The position numbers and the translations under genes were made by a program. A stretch of 64,000 nt of DNA from contig JAUZTG010000048.1 in NCBI GenBank assembly GCA_030734395.1, positions 806,001-870,000 of the forward strand, given 5' to 3'. Below the pieces are notes generated by a model, which was given only the letters and a program-made list of their open reading frames with translations, searched no databases and was not told where the DNA came from. This DNA comes from Sarocladium kiliense (Eukaryota > Ascomycota > Sordariomycetes > Hypocreales > Sarocladiaceae). This document shows, piece by piece, positions 10,186-20,864 of the stretch. Each line of letters begins with the position of its first letter. Position 1 is the stretch's first letter.

Positions 10186-12198
10186 ATGTCGGGCTCCCCT
10201 GGGTCTCTTCGCTCAACTCAGCGGGCGCCTCGAAGCTGCATCCCTTGCTCCAATCGCAAGGTGAAGTGTGACAAGGCTGAGCCTTGCGCAACTTGTGTTC
10301 GACGAGGGGAGGCCTCTGCATGTAGGCGCGAGACTGTCCTAATCAGAGGCGAGCCGAAGACGTGTGTATTCACCATACTTCTCCTTATCAATACCCCATC
10401 AATTGACAACGCGAGGTCTTAGATGGGTCGACTCCCAGCCTACACCGACGCTTGAAACCCTGCAACTTGAGAATCAGCAGTTGAAGAATGAGTTGCAAGC
10501 GCTGAAAGAGCTGCAGTCACAAATCTCCGAATCAAGCCCTGCCCCAAGTTCGACTGAGGGATACCAACTTGAGAAGAATGATCCGATCGAGAATGCCCTC
10601 TGGGATAGTCTGGGGTCAGCAGCTCAGACAGCGCCTCGAAGTATTAAGCAGTGGTCCCAGATATATATTCCTAATCGTTTCATAAGTGACCAGTTGGTCT
10701 CTTACGATAGGACTTGGAACTCGTGGGTTCATTATGGAGTCGAGTATCCTCGATTTCAAGACGATTGCGATGACTTTGTTGGGACCATTGAGAAGGGCTT
10801 GCAACTGCAAGAACATGACCCATTTTGGATGGCTGTCTATTTCAGTGTACTGTGCGTAAGTATTAAGTTGTTTTCTTTCTATAAAGCTCTTCTCTGGCCT
10901 GCATACTGACGATCCCAGGTGGCGCTCTTGATGATGGATGATGCCGAAGCCGCAGCGTTACTTGTCTCTCAGAACATACGTAAGTGTTTCTAGAGTCAAG
11001 ACCATGAACCTGATTTTGCCCGAGCCTGCCAATTTCCTAACCTCATCCTTGGTTTATAGCCCTGAATGTGAAAGATCTGTGTCGCAACTGGTACGATGCC
11101 GCTCTCTTCTGCCTGCACCAAGCAGACTTCATGCGGGTATCAAACATCGGCTCCGTCCAAGCGATCGCCGTTCTGGGCATGTGCTTCAATCTGTTGGGAG
11201 AAACAGACCTCTGTGAACACATGTGGAGTATTGCGATCCGGGTCGCTCAACGACTTGGACTGGATACGCCCAGCTCACAGCACGTTCAAGGCATGTCTAC
11301 AGAAGCTCAACACCGTCTCTGGTGGACACTTGTTATCTGCGAGTGGTAAGGACTTATAGCCAAGAGTCCAGGTCTTCATGTCTAATGCGTCTCTCAGGCT
11401 AAACGTATCGTATCGATCTACACAGATTGACCAGGTCGACTTTCAGGTCCCATTGCCAGTTCCGAGTGACATAACCCTGCCAGATGGTCGGCTAGAGATC
11501 GATGCTGCCCATTACCACCTGTTCATGGCTCGGTTGGCCACAGTTTATCAGGGCTTCCGGCGCGACCTTCAGAGCCGTAAAATGAGCCTCGAGTCATCAG
11601 TCAAGAAAGCGGACGAGGCGCTTGCACTGGTCATCGATACTCTTCCTGACCACCTTCAGCCTGAGCCAGGGGCAGAGAACACTCAGGACATTGACAAATC
11701 TCAGCCATGGATCAAGTGGCAGAGGTTCGATATCACTCTCGTTCTCTTGCATCACCGTGTCCGAGTGAACCGTATACTTCAACGATACTGGCTGGCATCT
11801 CCGGGAGCTTATCCTTGGGCTCGGGCTGTGTGCATACAATCATCACTTCACATCATCTGGATCAGTAGCAACTGGGATCAGCCTCTGTCCATGCGTAAGC
11901 AATGGTACGGTTTGATGTCTATAAAGTAATTGCAAGAGCTGCGCTGACCATATCGCATTTCAGGGCGTTGTCATTGCATCTGTTTGTCGCATCAGCGATC
12001 CTCATCACGGAATGGCGAAGCTCCGAGAACAGCGAGGCACGTCGGTACAAAGAGGCAATTGAGAGCAGCATCAATATACTAGAACAGGTCCAGTCTCAGA
12101 ACGAGATTGCACGCCATGCTATCCCAATCCTCCGCCGACAGTTTTACATATCTCAGAGACGACAAGGGGACGTGGCTTCTAAGCTACTCCCGAAATGA
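10186..12198 (+). CDS. Zn2Cys6 transcription factor, 565 aa
   Basis: Model with six exons: 10186-10361, 10423-10855, 10919-10979, 11060-11345, 11398-11904, 11964-12198; total length divides by three and no internal stop remains. The N-terminus carries a canonical binuclear zinc cluster, CxxCx6Cx5CxxCx8C, starting at residue 18 or so (CIPCSNRKVKCDK). A leucine/glutamine-rich coiled coil follows (LETLQLENQQLKNELQALK), the usual dimerisation linker. The middle region resembles the fungal-specific transcription factor domain (CLHQADFMR ... VLGMCFNLLGE ... AQRLGLD). It sits between guanine deaminase (divergent) and a DUF1479 gene (convergent, stops 27 bp apart), so it is the natural candidate regulator of this block. 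The fifth intron uses a GTACGG donor, chosen because the stronger-looking GTAAGC ten bases earlier breaks the frame. Confidence 0.88.
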
Positions 12199-12225
12199 GC
12201 CTCAAGAACCACAAATTATATCCTA

Positions 12226-13625
12226 TCATTTCTTTTCATCGCCCAACAGTCCGAAGCCGTAAGCCGTTTTGGCCTCTGCGGAGAGATGGTTCAGACCGAC
12301 ATATCCTTTCAGCTTCGTCTCATCCAGGTCTTTGCCTGAGCAATAGTCCGGTGGTGGGCTCCCAGCTAGCGTGGCCTCGAGCTGACGCTTGACGTATGCG
12401 GAATTCGACGGAGTTGTTGGACACGCTGCAATGAAGGCGACGGACGCGTTGTTAGAGCCTAGATGCTCGGTATCCACGGCGTGGCAAAGCTGATGTCGGA
12501 AGGCTAGCAGTCAGTAAAGTAACTTTAGTACCAATGCAGCAACCAGTTATGACTTACATCAGAGTGCCACCAGACACTATCGCCAGCTTGAATCTTCGGC
12601 ATATGCACCAGACACCCCTCTAATCTAAGGTGAGGATGGGATGACCGGCTGAGGCGTTGACTGTCCGGCTTAGTTGTGCCAGGGAACCACCCAGTCTCCC
12701 CATCGAACGTCCATTTTGTCGCATCCATGATATCATCTGGGTTCTCAGGTGCAGTGAAGAAGGGTCGGAGTAACACATAAGCAATAACGCTGGAGACATT
12801 CGGATAGACCATGATGGTTCCCTCACGCGGCGCCGTAGGAGTCAAAGCAGTCCAGCCCTGGAAAGCCCGGAAGACGGAAGAGTGTGCCATTCCAGGAAAC
12901 ATTTCCTGGTTAGCATTCTGGCGCACCGAGAGATCGTAGCAATCGTGTTCTCGGATCTTGCCACTGAAGATCCTATCGTACGTCTGGAGATACCCGTCGT
13001 CTGCCCATCTACAGAGGCTGCCGGCGTCAATGTGTGGACCAAGTCCGAGGAACGGCTGGTCAGGTGCCCTGTCACGTACACCGTCGTAGTAGACTAAAGG
13101 CTCACTGGATGTTTTGCCCGTCTTGTCGTGCCAGAGAGAGTTGAGAATTCGCTGAACACCGAGTTGTCTGGGATGGGCTCGGAGGAAGTTCTGTGCCGGG
13201 GAATCGTAGAGAATGAGCATCGATGGGCTTTCGGCAGGCCATCCTTGAATCAAGCCCTTGTTGTCGTCCAGGTACTCCTTGAGGTTCTCATAGGCTTTAT
13301 TCGCTTCGTCGCTTGGGATAGTGGCTCTGAACACAAAGCAACCGACTCTTTTCGCTTCATCACTTTCCTCATCGCTGAGACCACCAGCTGCCAGGACCTT
13401 TTCTGTGTCGAAGATAGGAATGATAGAGCTCCCCTTGCTTGATATCTCCTCAGTCACCCCATTGAGGTCTTCACAAACTTGTAGCCAGCTTTCGCGGATC
13501 GCATCGCGTCCATATCGTTCGATGACAGCCTTCTTCGTCTTCAGGAAGTCTGCATCTTGGGTATATTTGGGACCTCCTGAAGTAAACTCTGGCCAATCGG
13601 GCCATGTACGAACTTGAGACGGCAT
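12226..13625 (-). CDS. DUF1479 family protein, putative Fe(II)/2-oxoglutarate-type dioxygenase, 443 aa
   Basis: Model: exons 12558-13625 and 12226-12489 on the minus strand, 68-nt intron, phase 0. The protein matches the DUF1479 family (E. coli YbiU-like; Candida Gig2 is, as I remember it, a fungal member). Family hallmarks seen: RVGCFVFRATIPSDEA near residue 85, the hydrophobic WPAESPSMLILYDSPAQ, LGPHIDAGSL near 220 (candidate first metal His and Asp) and WWHSD joined across the intron to LCHAVDTEH (candidate distal His), then a helical C-terminus ending in a YCSGKDLDE-like segment. The fold of the bacterial homologue resembles non-heme iron dioxygenases; substrate unknown. It is transcribed divergently from a sugar-type transporter and convergently with a Zn2Cys6 regulator, which suggests a role in use of a small imported compound. 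Confidence 0.88.
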
Positions 13626-13860
13626 GGTTGATGTGGCTGTCAGAGAGATTGGTCGAGTATAGTTCAGCCGATTCAGTTTCCAGGATGTGAAAGGCGTTGG
13701 ACTGTCGTACTGAATAGTTCAGCCACATGAGTTCGAGATTCTGAGCCTTCATATCGGTTCTTCCAGATAGTGTATACTAGGCTAGACCCTAATTTCTGAG
13801 TAACATACGTTGTCCGTCGGCAATCAGTACAATATGCCCTGGTCGAGGTCCGGGTCAGCT

Positions 13861-13880
13861 CGGCCGAGTTCGGGCGAGTT
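13861..13880 (+). promoter_or_regulatory. CGG-N7-CGG element with tandem GCGAGTT, candidate Zn2Cys6 site
   Basis: CGGCCGAGTTCGG at 13861-13873 differs by one base from the element at 9770-9782. It overlaps the palindrome CTCGGCCGAG (13859-13868) and is followed directly by a second GCGAGTT, so CGAGTT occurs twice in 20 bases. CGGGCGAGTT at 13871-13880 is identical to 9770-9779. Position between divergent DUF1479 and transporter genes fits a shared operator; this is inference. Confidence 0.5.
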
Positions 13881-14183
13881 TCCTAAGTCATTCTTATCGG
13901 TCATGATGGAGACACCGCGAACCCTCTTAGCTTAACTTTGCTCGCAATGCCATTGGCCTGCGACTTATCTATCCTAGCATCTGGGGTAGCTGCGGGCGCG
14001 CAGGGTCACAATTAGCCCCATGGGAGTTGGATCTATCAGGATCTGTTGCCGAGGAGTCGAGTCCAAGAGCACCGTGCTCTTGGATAAGGCTCAACACCTT
14101 CGGTCAACCATTCTTCGCTGGAGAGATAGCTGAGCTGTTGAAGTCTATAGATAGCCGACTTCGCCTCACGATGCTTGGCCTTT

Positions 14184-14192
14184 CCGAACTCG
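14184..14192 (-). promoter_or_regulatory. Partial inverted copy of the shared element
   Basis: CCGAACTCG is the reverse complement of CGAGTTCGG, the right half of the shared element. It lies about 95 bp upstream of the transporter ATG. Nine bases alone could be chance. Confidence 0.25.
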
Positions 14193-14287
14193 AAGTCTTG
14201 TGCTGAACATTCGCTCAGACGATATTTGGCGCTCTTCCTCCCTGACTCCCTCTAGGACACTGCGAAAGGCGCATCTGCTCGTCCAAG

Positions 14288-16098
14288 ATGACTTCACAGT
14301 CGAATTTCGAGCGGAAACATGTCTCGAGATGGATACCCGCGGATCACCGAGTGCTGATGCCTCTGCTTCTTGCTGTAACGATTGTCAATTCTGCGGTAAG
14401 CTGCCCTTCTATCATCGTATTTAATCCAGTGCATACATACTAATTTGTTCACCTTTTGGCAACGCAGACCTTGGGCTACGATTCCTCTGTCATGAATGGC
14501 CTGCTCATCCTTCCTGTCTACTCCGAATACTTTAGGCTCAACACCGCAACCGAGGGCCTCAACAATGCCGCCATGTGGATGGGCGGCATCTTCGGTGCCG
14601 TCTTGATGCAGCCTATTCCCGACTACTTTGGCCGCAGGAAAGCCATTTACATCGCCTCTGCTGTTACAGTAGTTGGAGTGATCCTACAGGCAGCAGCTCA
14701 GAACATCGCCATGTTTGTCATTGCTCGCTTCATCGTCGGTGTTGGATCTGCTATCAGTAACGGTGCGGCACCAACTCTACTTGGTGAACTGCTTCCTCCT
14801 CGACAACGTGGACGCCTGTTGGGACTGTTCTTCTCTTGTTACTATGTGGGCAGCCTCGCATCCGCGATCGTCAACTACGGAAGTCAGAACATCGACAACA
14901 CTTGGGCCTGGCGGTTGCCCTCGCTACTTCAATTTGTTCCCAGTCTCCTTGCTGTCATAATCGTACCGTTTGTTCCGGAGTCGCCAAGATGGCTGATTGC
15001 GCACGATCGAAATGAGGAGGCTCTTGAAGTTCTTCTCATCATGCAAGGAAAGGACAAGTTCAATCTAGCCCAGGGTGAGAACGAGCTTGAAACCATCCGG
15101 ACGACGATCAAGCGCGAAGCGATCGAATATCCTGGAAACCCTTGGAAAGAGATGGTTTCAACGCCCGCGAACCGCAAGCGACTGGCAATCTTGTGCACAT
15201 TTGGTCCTATGATCAACATGTTTGGCAACTTCATCATCTCGTGAGTACTTTCTGACTCTGAAAGAAACTTTAAGTCTTGATGTGAACTGACACGCTCGAC
15301 GCTTCTAGCTTCTACCTTGGGAAGATCCTTGATCAAGCTGGCATCACGAATACCAAGACACAAACCCAGATCCAGGTCATCATCAGTTGCTGGTCCTTTG
15401 TGGTGGCTGTTGTGGGCAGCTTCATGCTCGACATTATTGGGAGAAGGGTACAGACCTTCATCAGCGTCGGAGGCATGGTAGTAACTCTTCTCATGATTGG
15501 AGGGCTGATCAAGAGTGAGTTGCCCAATTATAGGCCTGATTGAGATTTGACAGCTAACCACGAGTACAGAATATGGAGAGAGCACCAACACTTCCGGCAT
15601 CTATGGCACTATCGCAGTCATATTCCTGTTCCAAGGCTTCTACGCGTTCGCTATCACACCGATGACCAGTTTGTATCCGACTGAAGTGTCTCCATTCAAG
15701 CTCCGTGCCACCGGCATCGCTATCTTCCGGACGCTCGACTCCGGCTTTGGGTAAGTCCAAAAGACAGCAATCATAAGCACAGGGACAAATTGCTAGTGAC
15801 TTGATACTGACTGGGGCTTTCTATTTGCAGACTTCTGGCTTCTTTCGCAATGGCGTACGCGATGGCAGACTTAGGCTGGAAGTTCTACTTCATCAATGCT
15901 GCGTGGGACTTCGTGTTCCTGATCATTGCATACTTCACCTTTGTGGAGACCAAGGGCCTCAGACTTGAGGAGATTAATGCCAAGTTTGAGGGGAAAGACT
16001 TCATTGAGGGCGTTTATGAGGACACCTCATCGCAGGATCAGGACATCAACGTAAAGGCGGGTGGTGTGGTTACTGAGACATCGAAGCCAGGAGAGTAG
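14288..16098 (+). CDS. MFS sugar transporter (hexose/lactose-permease-like), 511 aa
   Basis: Model with five exons: 14288-14395, 14468-15240, 15309-15514, 15570-15750, 15831-16098. A twelve-helix sugar porter of the major facilitator superfamily in the plasma membrane, driven by proton symport in relatives. Signatures visible: LGYDSSVMNG in helix 1 (completed by splicing exon 1 to exon 2), DYFGRRKAI in the loop 2-3, PESPRWLIAHDR before the central loop, DIIGRR in loop 8-9, YPTEVSPFKLRATG after helix 10 and FVETKGLRLEEI at the C-terminus. Length is typical (500-550). The start ATG gives a short cytosolic tail of about 25 residues before helix 1. Substrate cannot be read from sequence; the divergent DUF1479 gene and shared promoter element suggest joint regulation. 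Confidence 0.93.
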
Positions 16099-17350
16099 TG
16101 TGGGACGTGACAGCCTCTGGCCTTGCGGCGTTCCCTTTCGTTGGCAGTAGTGCTTTGTTGCAGTCGATCCAGAATTGAGACGTCATTCGTCACTAGAACC
16201 ATGTTCAGCCAAAGCGGTTTGCTTGAGACCGTGTTCCAGACAGAACAAGAAGCCGTACCTCTTAAATCACAGGCCGCCAGATCTTCGAACATGGTCCGGC
16301 ATGTTGAACGGGGGCTTGGATCCTGTGGCGTCTGTAAGGTTCTGCTAGAGAAACAATTCGTCGCAATCCTTGCTGTGGCCTACAAATGGACAGTCAACAC
16401 GCGTATCCAGTCCATGCTTAGCCTTCGTAAAACTCATCAACCATCAGTGCCCCAAGTCTTCATGCTAACTGTCTGTAAATCACTCTCACACGATAGGTCA
16501 AATGTTCATTGCTAGTAGTGAAAATCGACCTGAATCATGTCTGCGGAGGCCCCAAACATAGTGGCCGTGCATCTTCTCCGTAAATTAGACCAGATGGGTT
16601 GTATGGAAGGGGGAATAGCGCGAAACGCAATTATTGTATTAGTTCTAATACGAAAAGAGTGAGCGGTGAGTCGATGGTCGTTATAAGAGGGGGAGTTGGC
16701 CCAATCACGAATATGCATACCTGAGAAGGTTCAGCTGGATAACCAAACTATTTTGCTCAAGGAGACAAAAAGAGGTGTAAAAGTACACGCTCCGACAGCC
16801 ATACCCATATATGAATGGTACGATGATCTTTGTGGCTTGACGGCGCACGGATAACTCGGCATTTGTCTCCACGTCCATAGAGCGCCTTCCAAGGCCTCCT
16901 TACTCCAGACAACCTTGCAGGTAAACCTCGGAATTAATTCCAGAAGATACACTGCTGCTATGGTTAATTTTCATCCTGCCCTGAGACTCTTCTAGACTTG
17001 AGGACAAGGAACCAGCCCTACTGGGCTAGCCATCTGCTACGGTGGATACACATCAAAAGGCTTCATAGAGAGGATCATTGAACCTGGGGTTGAAACCCAT
17101 TACAGTTCATGACCATTTCCACCTGACTAGGCTTGCAATTTGGCTTGTGCGTAGATGTCCTGCTGACATCTGTTCCTGGACTCTCGTGGACCAAGCTTCA
17201 GGGCTTATGGCATGCTTGAGAAATATACTGGCTACCACCTTGCGGAAGTACGTGTTTTTACTTTAGCAAGGAACATCCGTGTCATTGCCAGGTTCCACTT
17301 GATCCTTGTGGTGCAGAAACACTAACATGCGCCATGACATACTAGCGGAG

Positions 17351-17386
17351 TTATCAATCAGTATATCAATCAGTTTATCAATCTGA
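17351..17386 (+). repeat. Three tandem 12-base units containing TATCAATC
   Basis: Units TTATCAATCAGT, ATATCAATCAGT and TTATCAATCTGA follow each other without gaps. On the other strand units one and three contain TGATAA, matching the HGATAR core bound by fungal GATA factors, and unit two contains TGATAT. The array sits about 750 bp upstream of the ferric reductase start. Confidence 0.6.
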
Positions 17387-18020
17387 TCAGTAGGGCAACA
17401 TCGTGAAAAAAAAAAACCGCAGGCTCCGTTAACTTCCCTATTCAGAAATAGGTAGCGAGACCTGGGACGAGCTAGCTGCCCAGTGGCTGAGAGTCCAGAC
17501 TACTGCTGAAGTCAATGCAAATTCTGCCTGTCCAGCCGTTGAATGAATTCTTAGCACTCGATCTGACTGCCGCAACTGCCAAGATGCTATTTCGCCCATG
17601 GGAGGCTGCCAAGAGATGGATGCCGAGGGGATCTCAGTTTGATACCATATGGATCCTCTTGAAGCCTTTGAATTACAATAAACTCCTGGAGCCGCTTCTA
17701 GTCTACCTTTCAACCAACGGGGGAGACGGACCAGTTGCAGGGACTTTGTCGAGCCTGACCTCGGATCGTGCATGTTCGTTAGAGAGTAGCTAAGCCGGCC
17801 ATCCGGGGATCGGCACGCTTTTGCTGCACTTAGACCCATACTGAAGGTGTAAAACGAATGATCATGAGCCACTCCTGATCTAGAACGTGCTTATTACTGT
17901 CTAGCAGCAACGGACGATGTCGATCGCCTGGGCCTAAACCTCAGCTTCGGCATCAAACTTGCCGTTAAGCGAGCTTTTGACTCGCTAGATCAGACATAGA
18001 AGCAATCTTCAGTTTAAATA

Positions 18021-18038
18021 CGATAGTATAAGCTATCT
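18021..18038. promoter_or_regulatory. Inverted pair of HGATAR motifs before ferric reductase
   Basis: CGATAG at 18021-18026 and CTATCT at 18033-18038 (AGATAG on the minus strand) flank a TATAAG sequence, about 90-110 bp upstream of the ferric reductase ATG. Iron-responsive GATA repressors of the SreA/Sfu1 type act on such motifs in related fungi. That this pair is functional is inferred. Confidence 0.4.
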
Positions 18039-18128
18039 GTGCACCAACATACTCGTTCTACCTCGATTCCTCCAGTCCCATCACTGTTGCTTTCGCTAAT
18101 CCCTCATCGATATTCCGTTAGCACGATC

Positions 18129-20363
18129 ATGATGCGGTCTTTCACTTCCATGCGAGTAGCACCTGGTGTGCTTCATGTGCTTTCTGTCATGCTGCCCACG
18201 GTTCTGGCTCTTGTGCCGCTAGATGGTTATGGCAGAGAGGATTACGCCGTCCCGTGCGGAACAGCCTGCCAATGGGCGATGCCATACGCCCTCGACTGTC
18301 CCGAGTACGCCAACATGTCAGCAGAAGAGCGCGCTTCAGCATATCCCTCCCCGTCTTGTTTTGCGAACGATACGCCATACTTGACTTCACTAGCCTGGTG
18401 CATCAAATCTTATTGTCCGGAGGACACCAGGCTCTACAAGATCGAGGAGTATTGGGAGACGTCTATGATATATGAAGCTGAATCACTTCGATACACTTAC
18501 CCAGAAGCTCTGGCTAAAGTCGACGCAAAGAACCCACCGAAAGTCATGTCACCGGAAGAGACGGTGCTCAACCGGACTATCGCACTCGACGATGCCGTGT
18601 GGCAGGCTTCTATGAACGGTGTCAGGGGATATAAGATTACTAGCAAGAACGAATCGAAGTATTCGTGAGTACAAGAATCTCTACACAATCTGCTCCTAAA
18701 CTAACTCTCCCTTAGCCTGCTTGTATTCCTCTCTTGTGTCATGGCCCCCATTGGCTTCTCACTCCTTCGCTTCCTACCCTTCCCGACCTCTATCAGAAGG
18801 AAGTTCAACGCCTACCTGATCGACCCTCCTGCTTGGGGCAAGAAACACAAAATGCCAACACTGGGACTAGGTCTCGTTCCCACTCGCGGCCAGGCATTCT
18901 TCATTCTTTACATCATCTCCATCAACGCTGTGGCTACTTTCGAGGGCTATCCCTACTATGAACCCAATGGTGTCTTTCCAGACCACCATTATGCATGGAT
19001 GCGCTTGATTGGCAACCGTGCCGGCGCAATCGCATTCGCCAACATTCCTATCGTCATTCTCTATGCCGGTCGCAATAGCTTACTACTTCACCTGACGAAT
19101 TGGTCTCACTCAACCTTCCTTCTGCTCCATCGATGGATAGCCACCATCTGTGTCATCCAAGTCATTCTTCACTCTCTCCTATGGCTTCGAATCATGATCG
19201 AGTCGGATTCTCACGCTGAGGCGGTCAAAGAACCATATTGGTACTGTGGCATTATTGGGACTCTTGTCTTCTCTTTGCTCCTCCCTTTCTCGGCACTTCC
19301 CATACGCAGGATCATGTACGAAGTATTCCTCATACTGCACATTTGTCTATCAGTTACAGCTCTTATCGGCTCTTGGTATCACATTTGGTACCTGTACACG
19401 GGCACTGGCGGATTTGAGATCTGGCTCATAATTGCCATAATCTTCTGGGGCTATGAGAGGCTACTCCGCATTGTCCGCGTTTCTAAACATGGCATCAAAA
19501 GGGCGTACCTCACTCGGATCGACGACAAGTATTTGCGAGTCGATATTCCCGATGTTAACGCTCGTGGTCATTGCTACGTCTACTTTCCCACTGTTTCTTG
19601 GCGCATCTGGGAGAACCATCCTTTCTCTGTTGTCACGTACAGCGGAGATCCACCCCGTGGAAGCGATCAAAGTTCGAGCGCAAGCTCTCAAGTCCAATTT
19701 GAGACTCCAGACGTGGTTTCAAATGCGGAGGCTTTGGCTTCCAAGGAAGCAGGTGTTGCGACGTCAGCGTCTCAATCTACCACGACAGACAAATATCACT
19801 CACGTCCGGGCATCACCCTCTTTGTTCAGACTCAGAGAGGCTTCACCGCCAAACTCGCCATGAAAGCCGACTCTGGAGTTCCTGTGCCGGTCCTGATCGA
19901 GTGCTCTTATGGCCATGACCATCGCACCCACTTCACGCCTACAGCTGAGTACCCCAATACGCTTGTCATTGCAGGAGGAGTCGGCATTGCCGGCGTCCTC
20001 TCTGCTCTTCAGAGCTCGCTCTCTCTCTTCGCGAAACCTGTAGGCACTACCAAGCTCTATTGGGGTATCAAACAGCGAGGGCTAGTCGACACAGTCAAAA
20101 GCATGATCGTCGGCGAGGATTCAAGCAAGGACGAAGGCAATGGTCAGCCCTCAAACTGGGGCCATATCACGACGCATATCACGGTTGGTTCTCGCATGGA
20201 TATCAAGCAAGTGATCACACGTGAAATAGAGGAGAGCGCAGGTGGGACCACTGTCATTGTCTGTGGTCCTGACAGTATGTGCGATGACGCTCGAAATGTT
20301 TGCGCGGGGTTGGCACGGCACAGGGCTCAGGTTCGCTATGTTGAGGAGGCCTTCTCGTGGTAG
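18129..20363 (+). CDS. Ferric-chelate reductase (FRE family), 727 aa
   Basis: Model: exons 18129-18664 and 18716-20363 (51-nt intron). Plasma-membrane flavocytochrome that reduces extracellular ferric iron (or copper) with cytosolic NADPH. The N-terminus has a signal peptide (about 1-30) and a Cys-rich ectodomain of about 150 residues with CGTACQWAM and several Cys, as in fungal Fre proteins. Transmembrane helices begin near residue 180. Haem-binding histidines appear in HSTFLLLHRW, ILHSLLWL, LILHICLS and SWYHIWYL (about 310-400). The FAD motif is HPFSVV near 480, the NADPH motif GGVGIAGVLS near 600 and the terminal VCGPDSMCDD near 690. A low-complexity Ser/Gln/Thr insert lies between the FAD and NAD lobes (about 490-540). 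GATA motifs upstream fit iron-dependent repression. Confidence 0.95.
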
Positions 20364-20864
20364 GGTTCCTTAGAGCTTTTCATATTAGAATAAGATCAAG
20401 TATCGTAGATAAGCCAACCTTATTGCTCTATAGCCCTGTGATCAATATGAACGTACAACGTCACGACCACCCTGGTCTTCTGGAAGCTCGTTGGGCTTAG
20501 CCATTCCACGTAGTGAGGTAGATTGACCTTGCTGAACCCATTGACCACTGCGGCCTCCATTTGCTTATTGAGAGCTATGCTTATCATGAGAATATCATGA
20601 TAAGCTAAAGTCTCACAAACGGTACCTTGTCCTAGCCAGGGTCACGGCACGGCTGTCGAGGGTGTCTGCCAACGGCTCCGATTCCGCACCTCCGCCCCGC
20701 CGCCGCTACCCGTGGTGCGTCTTCCGCGAGACTTCCCAAGGTATTCAACTTCATCTTACCACGAGGGTTTATCGCAAACCACAGACACATGCCCTTCAAT
20801 TTTTACTTTTCTTCCCCTAAGATTAATGAAATAAGTCTTTATCTGACCAGTCGAATCGAAAACA
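20364..20864. other. Intergenic region between ferric reductase and D-amino-acid oxidase
   Basis: 501 bp with a perfect 11-bp inverted repeat at 20579-20605 (listed separately). The left part is probably the 3' untranslated region of the reductase, the right part the promoter of the oxidase. No gene seen. Confidence 0.5.
20579..20605. repeat. Perfect 11-bp inverted repeat carrying two TGATAAG cores
   Basis: GCTTATCATGA, five-base loop GAATA, TCATGATAAGC. Both arms contain the GATA-factor core TGATAAG in opposite orientation. It lies about 260 bp before the D-amino-acid oxidase start and about 215 bp after the ferric reductase stop, so it could be a GATA-factor operator for the oxidase or an RNA hairpin in the reductase 3' region. 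Confidence 0.65.

Larger units (their letters stand above)
13626..14287. other. Divergent promoter region, DUF1479 gene / MFS transporter
   Basis: 662 bp. It contains the second copy of the shared CGG-N7-CGG element and a partial inverted copy closer to the transporter (listed separately). No gene is supported. Confidence 0.6.
16099..18128. other. Intergenic region, 2.0 kb, upstream of ferric reductase
   Basis: No frame in this stretch has a recognisable domain; the two longest (around 17,440-17,870 on opposite strands) overlap each other and look like chance. The region has a 10-base A run near 17,405, a triple 12-base repeat at 17,351-17,386 and inverted GATA motifs at 18,021-18,038, both listed separately. 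It probably carries long regulatory DNA for the ferric reductase. Confidence 0.5.

Noticed and set aside
11895..11963. GTAAGC donor at 11895 in the first Zn2Cys6 gene
   Set aside because: Although closer to consensus, it shifts the frame with the only good acceptor; the GTACGG donor at 11905 keeps it.
17438..17872. 144-codon minus-strand frame opposite a 92-codon + strand frame
   Set aside because: Both lack motifs and overlap; could be an orphan gene but nothing supports it.
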